Shown: piece after piece, positions 9,124-18,047 of the stretch
How positions within the stretch are numbered: the first letter of the stretch is position 1
Layout of the letters: every line of letters starts with the position of its first letter
Assembly (NCBI RefSeq): GCF_900143065.1
Contig: NZ_FRCX01000004.1
Span: forward strand, 434,001-498,000
Origin: Duganella sacchari
Lineage (GTDB): Bacteria > Pseudomonadota > Gammaproteobacteria > Burkholderiales > Burkholderiaceae_D
Reading direction: 5' to 3'
DNA: 64,000 bases
Translations under genes and position numbers: made by a program
The notes under the pieces: model-generated
Told to the model about the DNA's origin: nothing
The model's database searches: none
What the model saw: the letters and a program-made list of their open reading frames with translations, nothing else

Positions 9124-9504
9124 TTACTTGGCTGCGGTGGCCAGCGGCTTGCCTTTGTCCACCACATACACGCCCACCAGCTTCATCGGGCCCTTGCCGG
9201 TATTGACGGCGTCGTGGATGGTGCCCGCCGGGATGATGAAGGAATCGCCGGCCTTCAGGCGGCGCGGGTCTTCGCCTTCGATGAGCAGCTCGCCTTCGCC
9301 TTCCAGCACGTAGCTGATTTCATCGCCGGGATGCGAGTGGCGTCCCGCCGCAACGCCCACATCCAGTTCCACCCTTGCGACGACCGCCTCGCGGCCTGGG
9401 ATGGAGACATCGGCTTTCTGGATCACGGTACGGCGGATGCCGCCCGTTTGCGCCAGTGCGCTACCGGCGACGAGAAGCAGCAGGACAAGCTTGAGCAGTT
9501 TCAT
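9124..9504 (-). CDS. Exported cupin-domain protein
   Basis: The 126-residue protein has a signal peptide (MKLLKLVLLLLVAGSALAQ). It then has a single double-stranded beta-helix with cupin motif 1 (RHSHPGDEISYVLEGEGE: two His and one Glu metal ligands) and motif 2 (GDSFIIPAGTIHDAVNTG: the fourth His). Mononuclear metal binding in the periplasm is likely; the reaction is unknown. This start is chosen because a Shine-Dalgarno (AGAAGGGA) sits a few bases upstream, whereas the longer open frame has no signal peptide at its start. Confidence 0.85.
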   Translation of the reverse strand: MKLLKLVLLLLVAGSALAQTGGIRRTVIQKADVSIPGREAVVARVELDVGVAAGRHSHPGDEISYVLEGEGELLIEGEDPRRLKAGDSFIIPAGTIHDAVNTGKGPMKLVGVYVVDKGKPLATAAK

Positions 9505-9523
9505 GGCGCATCCCTTCTGGTGG

Positions 9524-9865
9524 TTAGTTCTGCGTGCGGCGGCCCAGCCATAAAGCGTCGGCAATCGCGCCTGCCCAGCAAAGCAGGCAGACCAGCGACG
9601 CCAGATTGGTGAGCGGGTTGTCGATCCCGGAAGCGTGTATGCGTTCGGTGATGGCGATGGGATCGAAAGGCAGCTTACCGTTGTTGAGCTCGGCCAGCAA
9701 CTGGTCGGTCAGGCGCAGCACGCTGCCGATCAGGTAAAACACGGCCACAGCGGCCGGCGCCAGGAACAGCAGGCCGCGCTTGCCGCGCCGTGGCTGCAAG
9801 GCCAGATGGCCCAGGCCGGGAAAGATCAGCGCGGATATCAAGGCTGCCTTGGTCGATGCTTGCAT
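9524..9865 (-). CDS. Small multi-pass membrane protein, unknown
   Basis: The predicted product is 113 residues with three hydrophobic segments: ALISALIFPGLGHLAL, LLFLAPAAVAVFYLIGSVL and LASLVCLLCWAGAIADALWL. The first has the FPGLGHL pattern common in small TM2-like proteins. An AGGAG ribosome site lies four bases before this ATG, which decides the start over the much longer open frame. It is first in a minus-strand group with the cupin (gap 19) and the barrel-like protein (gap 66). Function unknown. Confidence 0.7.
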   Translation of the reverse strand: MQASTKAALISALIFPGLGHLALQPRRGKRGLLFLAPAAVAVFYLIGSVLRLTDQLLAELNNGKLPFDPIAITERIHASGIDNPLTNLASLVCLLCWAGAIADALWLGRRTQN

Positions 9866-9961
9866 ATTGCTCCTGTTGTTACTTTGTGTCAGTTGACCAA
9901 GCGCAAGATTGCGCCTTAGCGGCCAGCGTAGATTACAACATCTTTGCAGCCAGGGGGAATC

Positions 9962-10393
9962 ATGCGTGCTTGGATCGTCAGTGTGATGGTGTGCTGTGCA
10001 GCGCAAGCGGCGCCCGGCGAGAAGGATGCGATGGCGCTGGCCGAGAAAGGCGCGCAATTCGTGCGCGCCCATGGCAAGGCGCAGATGATCGCGCGGATTA
10101 ACAGCCGCGACCCGGAGTTCAACCAGGGCGCGCTGTATCTGGCGATGCGCGATCTGAACGGCATCACGGTGGCCCATCCGACCACGGCGCTGATCGGCAA
10201 GAACCTGCTGGAAGTGCCCGATGCGGACGGCAAGTTGTTCCGCCAGGAGATGCTGGCGCTGGCCCGCGGCCCGGGCCATGGCTGGGTCGATTACAAGTTC
10301 CGCAATCCGGAGTCGGGCAAGGTCGAGGCCAAGCGCACCTATGTGCTGCGGGTGGATGACATTGCGCTGGAAGCCGGGATCTACAAGCATTGA
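9962..10393 (+). CDS. Single cache-domain periplasmic sensor protein
   Basis: A 143-residue secreted protein (signal MRAWIVSVMVCCAAQAAPG) that consists essentially of one sCache_2-like domain. Typical parts are ALAEKGAQFVRAHGKAQMIA, GALYLAMRDLNGITVAHPT, LIGKNLLEVPDADGKLFRQE, GWVDYKFRNP and KRTYVLRVDDIALEAGIY. Such domains bind small organic acids or related ligands. The start at 9962 follows AGGGGG at four bases distance; an in-frame ATG six codons earlier lacks one. The gene ends six bases before a chemoreceptor gene, suggesting that the two products work together. Confidence 0.85.
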   Translation: MRAWIVSVMVCCAAQAAPGEKDAMALAEKGAQFVRAHGKAQMIARINSRDPEFNQGALYLAMRDLNGITVAHPTTALIGKNLLEVPDADGKLFRQEMLALARGPGHGWVDYKFRNPESGKVEAKRTYVLRVDDIALEAGIYKH

Positions 10394-10399
10394 GCGGCC

Positions 10400-12040
10400 G
10401 TGCAGACTATGCTGAGCAAACTGAAAATCGGTCCCAAGCTGCTGCTGGCGCCAGGCGTGGTGCTGATCCTGTTGATCGTGCTGTCAACCGGCGCCTATCT
10501 GGGCCTGCTGCGCCAGAACCAGTCGCTGGACAATATGGTGCAGCAGCGCGCCGTGCGTCTGAAAGCGGCGGCCGACCTGGTGGCGGGCGCGCACAAGGCG
10601 CATACCGAAATCTACCAGCTGCTTACGTGGATCAACGCCAGCTTTTCGACGCCGCGTGTGGATGCGCTGGTGCGCGACCTCCATCTGCGCCATGCGGGGT
10701 TGGACCGCCAGTTCGCGCAGCTGGAGATGGCCACCCAGTCCGATCCCGCCGAGCGCCGCTTCGTGGCGCAATCGCAAGCAGCGCACACGCTGTATGTGAA
10801 GGCAATGGAGGATGTGATCGAGCTGGCGATGGTCGATCAGTCGATGGCTGCCAACGCCATGTCCAAGGCCGAGCGGGCGTTTGACGTGGTGGCGCAGCGG
10901 CTGGAAGAGCTGTCGCGGCTGGAGCAGTCCCTGAGCGAACGCGCTTACGCGGATGCGGAGATGGATTTCCGCATCCTGTCGACCTGGATGCCGATTGTGG
11001 TGGCGCTGTCGATTGCCCTGTCGCTGCTGGTGACGATGGCGGTGCGTAACGCCATGCTCAAGGAAGTACGCGAGATCGGTGCGACGGCGGTCGATCTGGC
11101 CGAGGGCAACCTGACCGTCCGCCAGCGCGTGTACGGCCGTGATGAAATCGCCGAAACCTCGCGCGCGCTCGACACCAGCATCCGCAACCTGAACACCACG
11201 CTGAAGACCATCCTGGCGTCGGCGCAGTCGATCGACCATGCCTCGCGCGAGATCGCCCAGGGCAACTCGGTGCTGACGCGCCGCACCCGCAGGCAAGCCG
11301 GCTCGCTGGAGGACGCGGATGCAGCGATGCAGCTGATGAGCGGACAACTGGCGCAGACCGCATCGCATGCCGAACTGGCGGGCCAGCTGGCGCACTGCGC
11401 CAACAGTTTCGCTGCGCGTGGCGGCAGCGTGGTGCAGCGGCTGGTGGTGACCATGGCATCGATACGCGGCAGTTCGCGTCGGGTGGTGGAAGTCGTCGGC
11501 GTGATCGATGGCCTGGCGGTGCAGACGCATATGCTGGCCCTGAGCGCGGCGGTGGAAGCGGCGCGCGCGGGGGAACATGGCCATGGGCTTGCCGTGGTCG
11601 CGGGCGAAGTGCGCTCGCTGGCACAACGCTCGGCGTCGGCAGCGCAGGAGATCAAGGCGCTGATGAGCGAGTCGGCGGTGGCCATCGATAGCGGCACGCG
11701 CTCGGTGGAAGAGGCGGGCGACAACGTGGCGGAAATCGTGGCCACCGTGCGGCAGGTGGGCGAGATCATCGGCCAGATCGGCGCCAGCAGCGGCGAGCAG
11801 ACGCAAGGTGTGCTGGGCATGCAGCAGGCCATCGTCAGCATGGATCAGATCACCCAGCAGAACCTGGCGCTGGTCCAGCAAGCCGCCGCCGCCGCGAGCA
11901 GCCTGCAACGGCAGGCCGCTTATCTGTCCGAAGCCGTCGCCATCTTCAAACTGGACGAAGGCGCCGAGCCGCCCGACACCAGCCGTCCCGCCGGCAGTCC
12001 CCGCGTGGTGCGCCTGCGGCTGGCCTCCGTGCGTACCTAA
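10400..12040 (+). CDS. Methyl-accepting chemotaxis protein with divergent signalling tip
   Basis: This 546-residue chemoreceptor has TM1 (residues ~13-32), a four-helix-bundle periplasmic domain, TM2 (~196-217), HAMP and a long cytoplasmic coiled coil ending in VAIFKL. The hairpin tip near residues 374-397 reads [20 protein letters not shown] followed by [18 protein letters not shown]. The usual form is [28 protein letters not shown], so several normally invariant positions differ (F to V, N to H, N to S, R to H, F to L). Start is GTG at 10400 or ATG at 10409; neither has a strong ribosome site. It sits just after a free-standing cache protein and shares a four-base CTAA overlap with the convergent gene. 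Confidence 0.92.
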   Translation: [546 protein letters not shown]

Positions 12041-12450
12041 GCGGTGGCAGCGCGCCAGCGGTCGCCGGTTTTCTGGATGTAGTGGGCGTAGAAGTAACCC
12101 CATGGCATGGCAAGCGGGATGATGATGGCGACCGAGCATTCGATCAAGTTGCCCATGGTGGCTTCATCCATGGTGCCGCTTTGCCACGCGGGCAGGGCGA
12201 CGATCAGCAGCCAGATGGTTTTCCAGGTCAGTTCCCACATCAGCACCGGCAGCATTTGCAGCGGGTAGCGGATGCCGATGACGCACAGCAGGCTAAAGGC
12301 CGCCAGCATGCATTTGACCACGCCTTGCGACAGGCCCCACGGTTCGGCGTGATGCAGCACGCTTGGCCATACCACCAGCGCCAGACCCAGCGCGATAATC
12401 AGATAGACAGCTCTCAGCGAATACAGGCGAAACAGCGATACGTGTGGCAT
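12037..12450 (-). CDS. Four-segment membrane protein, unknown
   Basis: The predicted product is 137 residues with about four membrane segments (VYLIIALGLALVVW, MLAAFSLLCVIGI, MLPVLMWELTWKTIWLLIVA, VAIIIPLAMPWGYFYAHYI). No catalytic motif is visible. It is the last gene of a three-gene minus-strand unit that starts with an ArsR-type regulator, so its expression is probably tied to that regulator. Not recognised as a named family. Confidence 0.7.
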   Translation of the reverse strand: MPHVSLFRLYSLRAVYLIIALGLALVVWPSVLHHAEPWGLSQGVVKCMLAAFSLLCVIGIRYPLQMLPVLMWELTWKTIWLLIVALPAWQSGTMDEATMGNLIECSVAIIIPLAMPWGYFYAHYIQKTGDRWRAATA

Positions 12451-12478
12451 GGTCAGGCTCCTCTGGTTGATGTTGATA

Positions 12479-12715
12479 TTATTCGACTTCTTTCAGGACT
12501 TTCTCGATGCTGGCCACACGGGCCTTGAGGTCAGCCAGTGCGGCTGCGGTTTCTGCTTGCGTGGCGACGGCTTTCTCCGCCAGTTCGCGGTAGGATTCCT
12601 CGTTGTCGTAGCGGATGCGCGCCTGCTTCATGGCGGCCAGATAGCGCATGCCGAAGATCAGCAGCACGGTCGCCAGCGGCAGGCCGATCGTCAAAAGGTA
12701 GATATGTTCAGACAT
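12479..12715 (-). CDS. Small membrane-anchored coiled-coil protein
   Basis: A 78-residue protein with one N-terminal membrane segment (IYLLTIGLPLATVLLIFGM) followed by a charged helix ending in AALADLKARVASIEKVLKEVE, which has clear coiled-coil heptads. The layout is like PspB, but I do not see enough to name it so. It lies between an ArsR-type regulator (upstream, gap 8) and a four-segment membrane protein (downstream, gap 28), almost certainly co-transcribed. Confidence 0.7.
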   Translation of the reverse strand: MSEHIYLLTIGLPLATVLLIFGMRYLAAMKQARIRYDNEESYRELAEKAVATQAETAAALADLKARVASIEKVLKEVE

Positions 12716-12723
12716 GATGACCT

Positions 12724-13050
12724 TCAGTTCTCAGAGTTGTTAGACAGGGTTTTCGCTGCCGCCGCGATCATCTCCGGGGTCAGCTCGATGCCGAAATCGG
12801 CCACTTCAAAGTAATTCAGCGCCTTGCCGTCGTCCGACAGCTCCATCTGACTCGTGACCAGGCCAGCCTCCTCCAGCTTCTGCAAATGCAGGTGCAGCAA
12901 GGGACGGCTCAGATTCAGCTCACGGGCCAGTTGGCTGACGTAGTTGCGGCCACCCGTGGACAGCGCCGCCACCACCCGCAAGCGGTGTGGGTTCGACAGC
13001 GCCGCCAGCGTCGCCAGCAATCGATCACCAGTGAGATGTTTTGATTTCAT
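12724..13050 (-). CDS. ArsR-type winged-helix regulator
   Basis: The 108-residue protein has the HTH pattern ALSNPHRLRVVAALS, YVSQLARELNLSRPLLHLHL, QKLEEAGLV, with a short C-terminal dimerisation helix. No Cys pair typical of metal-sensing ArsR proteins is present, so the signal is not a thiol-bound metal by the usual site. The chosen start gives a normal family N-terminus. It has no Shine-Dalgarno, and a good promoter ends so close that the mRNA may be leaderless. It heads an operon with two small membrane proteins. Confidence 0.85.
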   Translation of the reverse strand: MKSKHLTGDRLLATLAALSNPHRLRVVAALSTGGRNYVSQLARELNLSRPLLHLHLQKLEEAGLVTSQMELSDDGKALNYFEVADFGIELTPEMIAAAAKTLSNNSEN

Positions 13051-13056
13051 ATGTAA

Positions 13057-13085
13057 AGAATATCTGACAGGTGTAAGCGAGTCAA
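13057..13085 (-). promoter_or_regulatory. Promoter of the ArsR operon
   Basis: On the minus strand, TTGACT (13080-13085) and TATTCT (13057-13062) are separated by 17 bases. Transcription would begin at about 13050-13051, which is the A of the predicted start codon. Confidence 0.55.
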
Positions 13086-13113
13086 ACACTTTTTGATAAA
13101 AATAAAATAAAAT

Positions 13114-13142
13114 AAAAAAAGCCCGGCGCATGGCCGGGCTTT
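13114..13142 (-). terminator. Intrinsic terminator after gcvP
   Basis: Read on the minus strand, arms AAAGCCCGGC and GCCGGGCTTT enclose a five-base loop and run into a T-rich tract. It lies 20 bases after the gcvP stop. Confidence 0.9.
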
Positions 13143-13161
13143 GGGGCTAGGAGAGGCTAGC

Positions 13162-16056
13162 TTATTCGTAGTCGCTCATCGGTGCGCAGCCGCAGAACAG
13201 GTTACGGTCGCCGTAGACGTTGTCGGCACGGCCGACTGGCGGCCAGTACTTCTGCTTGCGCAGCGATGGCACCGGGTAGGCCGCCACTTCACGCGAGTAC
13301 TTGCGGTCCCAGACATCGGCAGTCAGCACTTCCGCAGTGTGCGGTGCGAACTTGAGCGGGTTGTCCAGCTTGTCGAATTCGCCGCTTTCCACTTTGGCGA
13401 TCTCGCCGCGAATCGCGATCATGGCGTCGATGAAGCGGTCCATCTCGACCTTCGATTCCGACTCGGTCGGCTCGATCATCAGCGTGCCCGGTACCGGGAA
13501 CGACATGGTCGGTGCGTGGAAGCCGAAGTCCATCAGGCGCTTGGCCACGTCTTCGTTCGAGATGCCGGTGACATCCTGCAGCGGACGCAGGTCGATGATG
13601 CACTCGTGCGCCACCAGGCCATCGTGGCCCGCGTACAGCACAGGGAAATGCGGCGACAGGCGGCGCGCAATGTAGTTGGCGTTCAGGATTGCGGTTTCGG
13701 TTGCTGCGGTCAGGCCTTCCGCGCCCATCATGGCAATGTACATCCACGAGATAGGCAGGATCGACGCCGAACCGTATGGTGCGGCCGATACCGAACCGAT
13801 GCCGGCGTCGTCGCGGATGTAGCCGGTCGAACGCTGGTTCGGCAGGAACTTGGCCAGGTGCGCGCCAACGCCGATCGGACCTACGCCCGGACCGCCGCCG
13901 CCGTGCGGGATGCAGAAGGTTTTGTGCAGGTTCAGGTGCGAGACGTCGCCGCCGAACGCGCCCGGTGCAGCTACGCCGACCAGTGCATTCATGTTGGCGC
14001 CGTCGACGTAGACCTGGCCGCCGTGGCTGTGGACGATCTCGCACAGTTCACGGATGCCTTCTTCAAACACGCCGTGGGTCGAAGGGTAGGTGACCATGAC
14101 GCAGGCCAGGTTCTTCGAGTGCTGTTCCGCTTTGGCTTTCAGGTCCGCCAGGTCCACGTTGCCGTTGGCGTCGCAGGCGGTAACCACCACCTGCATGCCA
14201 ACCATCGAAGCCGATGCCGGATTGGTGCCGTGCGCCGACGATGGAATCAGGCAGATGTTGCGGTGGCCTTCGCCACGCGACTGGTGGTAGGCCTGGATTA
14301 CCAGCAGGCCGGCGTATTCGCCTTGCGAACCGGCGTTAGGCTGCAGCGAAATGGCGGCGTAGCCGGTGACAGCGCACAGCATCTCTTCCAGCGAGGAGAT
14401 CATCTCGCGGTAGCCCACGGTTTGCGCTTCCGGCGCGAACGGGTGGATGGTCGAGAATTCCGGCCAGGTGACTGGAATCATTTCGCTGGTGGCGTTCAGC
14501 TTCATGGTGCACGAACCCAGCGGGATCATGGTGCGGTCCAGCGCCAGGTCCTTGTCGGCCAGCGAGCGCAGGTAGCGCAGCATCTCGGTTTCCGAGTGGT
14601 AGCGGTTGAATACCGGGTGGCTCAGGTACGCGGAAGTACGGGCCAGCGCATCCGGGAACGAACGCTCGACGACGGCTTCCACGGTGTCGAAGTCCGGGCC
14701 GTGGGCAGGGCCGCCGACCGGGTGCGAGAACACGGTCCACAGCAGCGCGATGTCTTCGCGGGTGGTGGTTTCGTCCAGCGATACGCCGACGTGGGTGGCG
14801 TCGATCACGCGCAGGTTGACGCCATGCGAGTGGGCCGATGCGTGCAGCTGTTCGGCGTTTTTCACCGACACGGTCAGGGTATCGAACCAGCTGTCGTTGG
14901 TGATGGTGTAGCCCAGGGTCTTCAGGTTCGACGCCAGCACGCCGGTCAGGCGGTGCACGCGCTTGGCGATCTGCTGCAGGCCTTTCGGGCCGTGGTAGAC
15001 GGCGTACATCGACGCCATCACTGCCAGTAGTACCTGTGCGGTGCAGATGTTAGAGGTGGCTTTTTCGCGGCGGATGTGCTGCTCGCGGGTTTGCAGCGCC
15101 AGGCGGTAAGCCTTGTTGCCTTGCGCGTCGATAGTCACGCCTACCAGGCGGCCTGGCATCGAGCGTTTGAATTCGTCGCGGGTCGCCATGTAGCCGGCGT
15201 GCGGGCCGCCAAAGCCCAGCGGTACGCCGAAGCGTTGCGAGTTACCGACCACCACGTCCGCACCCCATTCGCCCGGTGGCGTCAGCATGGTCAGCGCCAG
15301 CAGGTCGGCGGCGGCAACCACCATCGCGCCCTTGGCCTTGATGGCTTCCACGTCGGCCTTGTAGTCGCGCACATTGCCGTTCACACCTGGATATTGCAGC
15401 AGCACGCCGAAGCAGTCGCCCACCGCAGCCAGTTCGGCCGGATGGAATACCTTGACGTCGATTTCCAGCGGCTTGGCGCGGGTCTGCACCACTTCCAGGG
15501 TCTGTGGCAGCACGTCGTCGGCAACGTAGAACACGTTCGATTTCGACTTGCTCACGCGCTGGATCAGCGTCATGGCTTCCGCAGCGGCAGTGCCTTCGTC
15601 CAGCATCGATGCGTTGGCGATGCCCATGCCGGTCAGGTCGGTGATGGTCTGCTGGAAGTTCAGGATAGCTTCCAGGCGGCCTTGCGAGATCTCTGGCTGG
15701 TACGGGGTGTACGCGGTGTACCAGGCCGGGTTTTCAAAGATGTTACGCAGGACGACGTTAGGCGTCAGCGTGTTGTAGTAGCCCTGGCCGATCAGCGACT
15801 TGAGCACCTTGTTTTTCGATGCGATCTTTTTCAGCTTGTTCAGCGCTTCGTTTTCCGGCATCGGCTGCGCGTAAGCGCCCAGCGGCAGGTCGGCCTTGTT
15901 GCGGATATTGGCAGGCACGATGGCGTCGATCAGGGCTGCGCGCGTGGCGTAGCCGAGTACCGACAGCATTTCCTGCTGTTCGGCGGCGTCAGGGCCGATG
16001 TGACGGGCGATGAAGGCGTCGCGCGCTTCGAGTTGGGTCAGGCTGGTGCGGGTCAT
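13162..16056 (-). CDS. gcvP: Glycine dehydrogenase (decarboxylating), P-protein
   Basis: The 964-residue protein is the single-chain P-protein of the glycine cleavage system. It decarboxylates glycine with PLP and passes the aminomethyl group to lipoyl-GcvH. The PLP lysine is K712 in [17 protein letters not shown]. The N-terminal motif [15 protein letters not shown] and the [18 protein letters not shown] segment are typical. It is the third gene of gcvT-gcvH-gcvP. A terminator hairpin between gcvH and gcvP suggests that gcvP is made at a lower or separately tuned level. Confidence 0.98.
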   Translation of the reverse strand: MTRTSLTQLEARDAFIARHIGPDAAEQQEMLSVLGYATRAALIDAIVPANIRNKADLPLGAYAQPMPENEALNKLKKIASKNKVLKSLIGQGYYNTLTPNVVLRNIFENPAWYTAYTPYQPEISQGRLEAILNFQQTITDLTGMGIANASMLDEGTAAAEAMTLIQRVSKSKSNVFYVADDVLPQTLEVVQTRAKPLEIDVKVFHPAELAAVGDCFGVLLQYPGVNGNVRDYKADVEAIKAKGAMVVAAADLLALTMLTPPGEWGADVVVGNSQRFGVPLGFGGPHAGYMATRDEFKRSMPGRLVGVTIDAQGNKAYRLALQTREQHIRREKATSNICTAQVLLAVMASMYAVYHGPKGLQQIAKRVHRLTGVLASNLKTLGYTITNDSWFDTLTVSVKNAEQLHASAHSHGVNLRVIDATHVGVSLDETTTREDIALLWTVFSHPVGGPAHGPDFDTVEAVVERSFPDALARTSAYLSHPVFNRYHSETEMLRYLRSLADKDLALDRTMIPLGSCTMKLNATSEMIPVTWPEFSTIHPFAPEAQTVGYREMISSLEEMLCAVTGYAAISLQPNAGSQGEYAGLLVIQAYHQSRGEGHRNICLIPSSAHGTNPASASMVGMQVVVTACDANGNVDLADLKAKAEQHSKNLACVMVTYPSTHGVFEEGIRELCEIVHSHGGQVYVDGANMNALVGVAAPGAFGGDVSHLNLHKTFCIPHGGGGPGVGPIGVGAHLAKFLPNQRSTGYIRDDAGIGSVSAAPYGSASILPISWMYIAMMGAEGLTAATETAILNANYIARRLSPHFPVLYAGHDGLVAHECIIDLRPLQDVTGISNEDVAKRLMDFGFHAPTMSFPVPGTLMIEPTESESKVEMDRFIDAMIAIRGEIAKVESGEFDKLDNPLKFAPHTAEVLTADVWDRKYSREVAAYPVPSLRKQKYWPPVGRADNVYGDRNLFCGCAPMSDYE

Positions 16057-16088
16057 GATTTGTCAGGGCTAGCGAGAGAGGGGAAAAC

Positions 16089-16113
16089 AAAAAGGCCAGC
16101 GCAAGGCTGGCCT
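16089..16113 (-). terminator. Internal terminator/attenuator between gcvH and gcvP
   Basis: Minus-strand arms GGCCAGC/GCTGGCC (16106-16112 and 16094-16100) with a five-base loop are followed by TTTTTG. It lies 12 bases past the gcvH stop inside the gcv operon and probably gives partial termination. Confidence 0.85.
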
Positions 16114-16124
16114 GATGGCGTGGA

Positions 16125-16505
16125 TTAACCGCCGATGTTGTTGCCGTAGGCAGCTGCGTCCAGCAGGCCGTTGATCGCGGCAGCGTCGGCTGGCTTGATC
16201 TTGAACAGCCAGTTGGCGTAAGCGTCTTCGTTGATCGATTCCGGAGCATCGACCACGGCGTCGTTCACGGCCACGACTTCGCCCGCGATTGGCGCGTAGA
16301 TGTCGCTGGCGGCTTTGACCGATTCCACGACAGCGGCGTCGTCGCCGGCGCCGTAGGTGGTGCCGACTTTTGGCAGCTCGACGAAGACGATATCGCCCAG
16401 TGCGTCCTGCGCGTACTCGGTGATGCCAACGGTGACAGTGCCGTCGGCTTCAGCGCGTACCCACTCGTGGGATTCGGTGTACTTCAGGTCTGCAGGAATG
16501 TTCAT
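16125..16505 (-). CDS. gcvH: Glycine cleavage system H protein
   Basis: The 126-residue lipoyl carrier shuttles the aminomethyl group between P-, T- and L-proteins. The lipoylated lysine is K64 in [14 protein letters not shown]. Other family parts are YTESHEWV near the N-terminus and [17 protein letters not shown] near the C-terminus. The ATG at 16505 gives the normal family N-terminus [16 protein letters not shown]; the open frame further upstream is not related. It lies 37 bases after gcvT. Confidence 0.98.
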   Translation of the reverse strand: MNIPADLKYTESHEWVRAEADGTVTVGITEYAQDALGDIVFVELPKVGTTYGAGDDAAVVESVKAASDIYAPIAGEVVAVNDAVVDAPESINEDAYANWLFKIKPADAAAINGLLDAAAYGNNIGG

Positions 16506-16542
16506 GTAAGGCTCCAAGGATCGAGAGGTGAAATATGTTGAT

Positions 16543-17664
16543 TTATACGGCCAGGATTTTGCCGTTGCGTACGAACGGCAATTTAACCACAGACGCGGCC
16601 AGTTTCTTATCGCGGATTTCGACGTGGACGGTGTCGCCGACGTTGACGCCATTCGGCACGCGCGCCAGCGCAATCGCCTGCTGCATGGTCGGACTGAAGG
16701 TGCCGCTGGTGATTTCGCCGGTGGCGTCGGTGCCAGCCACCACCACTTTCTGGTGGGCGCGCAGCACGCCACCTTTTTCGCGCAAGATCAGGCCCACGAA
16801 CTGGGCGTTCTGGCCCATGGCTTGCAGGGCTGCCTTGCCGATGAAGTCGCGCTCGGAGACCAGGTCGATGGTCCATGCCAGGCCGGCGTCCAGCGGGTTC
16901 ACGGTTTCGTCCATGTCCTGGCCGTACAGGTTCATGCCGGCTTCCAGGCGCAGCGTGTCGCGCGCGCCCAGGCCTGCCGGTTTGACGCCGGCGGCGACCA
17001 GCGCGTTCCACAGGTTCTCGGCCTGTTCAGCGGCGACGCCGATTTCGAAACCATCTTCACCGGTATAGCCGGTGCGGGCGATCATCGCTTCGCCGAAGGT
17101 GGCGCTCTGTGCGAAGGCCACGTTGAACGGCTTCATGTCCGCCGTGCCTTCTTTCGATTCAGGGATCACTTGCCATACCTTGGCGCGGGCGTTCGGGCCT
17201 TGCACGGCGATCAGCGCCATGGCATTGTCGCCGTCGCGGCGCTGGGTGATGGTCAGGCCGCTGCTGGTGGCCTGGTTATGCGCCTGCATCCAGGCCACGT
17301 CTTTTTCGGCGGTGCCGGCGTTGACCACCAGGCGGAACCAGCTCTCGTTGATGAAGTAGACGATCAGGTCATCGATCACGAAGCCTTGCGGGTTCAGCAT
17401 GCAGGAGTAGAGCGCCTTGCCCGATACCTGCAGCTTGTCGACGTTGTTGGCCAGCAGGCCGCGCAGGAAGGTGCGCACGTTGTCGCCCTTGATGTCGACC
17501 ACGCACATATGGGCCACGTCGAACATGCCGACGTCGGTACGCACGGCATTGTGCTCTTCGATTTGGGAACCGTAGTTGACTGGCATATCCCAGCCGCCGA
17601 AATCGACCATGCGGGCGCCGGCAGCGCGGTGTGCGTTATTGAGGGGAGTAGCTTTGAGCGTCAT
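16543..17664 (-). CDS. gcvT: Aminomethyltransferase, glycine cleavage T-protein
   Basis: The 373-residue T-protein transfers the methylene group from aminomethyl-lipoyl-GcvH to tetrahydrofolate. Recognisable parts are [34 protein letters not shown] and [22 protein letters not shown] (folate-site region). The ATG at 17664 is used because it gives the usual [12 protein letters not shown] start; an in-frame TTG four codons upstream is less likely. First gene of the operon, behind a tandem glycine riboswitch. Confidence 0.97.
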   Translation of the reverse strand: MTLKATPLNNAHRAAGARMVDFGGWDMPVNYGSQIEEHNAVRTDVGMFDVAHMCVVDIKGDNVRTFLRGLLANNVDKLQVSGKALYSCMLNPQGFVIDDLIVYFINESWFRLVVNAGTAEKDVAWMQAHNQATSSGLTITQRRDGDNAMALIAVQGPNARAKVWQVIPESKEGTADMKPFNVAFAQSATFGEAMIARTGYTGEDGFEIGVAAEQAENLWNALVAAGVKPAGLGARDTLRLEAGMNLYGQDMDETVNPLDAGLAWTIDLVSERDFIGKAALQAMGQNAQFVGLILREKGGVLRAHQKVVVAGTDATGEITSGTFSPTMQQAIALARVPNGVNVGDTVHVEIRDKKLAASVVKLPFVRNGKILAV

Positions 17665-17721
17665 GGTACGGTCCAAACGAAAAGGGGTTAACAGGGAATG
17701 ACGATGATTCCATCATGTTGC

Positions 17722-17920
17722 AACCCCTCTGTCCTTGGTACCTGAGAGATAGCGGAACGGGGGATGTCCTCGTTTTCCGCACGCCCCTTCGGTGGATTGC
17801 TGCTGCAATCTCTCTCCAGAGTTTGAGCCACGTTTTTTATGGCCCCTTGACCGGTCCTTTTGCCTGAGAGTTTTTGGGTAGTGCCCCTTCGGCGGCAACG
17901 CTGGTTTGCCCTCTCCCGAT
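17722..17920 (-). promoter_or_regulatory. Tandem glycine riboswitch
   Basis: On the minus strand the leader shows two consecutive gcvT-type aptamers. Aptamer 1 carries GGGAGAGGGC, GCCGAAGGGGC and ACTCTCAGGCAAAAGGAC. Aptamer 2 carries CTGGAGAGAG, ACCGAAGGGGCG and ATCTCTCAGGTACCAAGGAC. A short linker containing CATAAAAAACGTGG joins them. The pair ends about 60 bases before gcvT, where it would switch the operon on when glycine is high. The expression platform is not obvious by eye; a T-run terminator was not seen, so control may be translational. Confidence 0.95.
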
Positions 17921-17931
17921 CAAGACTCGGG

Positions 17932-17960
17932 AATATATGCCAGAAGGGCATGAAAGTCAA
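17932..17960 (-). promoter_or_regulatory. Promoter of the gcvTHP operon
   Basis: Minus-strand TTGACT (17955-17960), 17-base spacer, TATATT (17932-17937). Predicted start is a few bases before the first glycine aptamer, which fits a leader made of the riboswitch. Confidence 0.85.
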
Positions 17961-18047
17961 TCTTGGCGCCTTGCGCACGAATGAAGCGGGGAAAACGGTA
18001 AAAACGACAATTTGCTAGAATTAATCACACTAATTGAGAGCCCACCG

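Noticed and set aside
12724-13131. Longer N-terminus for the ArsR-type regulator starting at 13131
   Set aside because: Would place translation start inside the gcvP terminator and upstream of the predicted promoter; the extra residues are unrelated to the family.
13141-15030. 629-codon open frame antisense to gcvP
   Set aside because: Mirror of the well-supported gcvP gene; starts inside the gcvP terminator and its product is Val/Arg/Asp/His-rich without any domain.
17688-17978. 96-codon frame over the gcvT leader
   Set aside because: It is the glycine riboswitch sequence read as protein; the RNA motifs explain this region fully.
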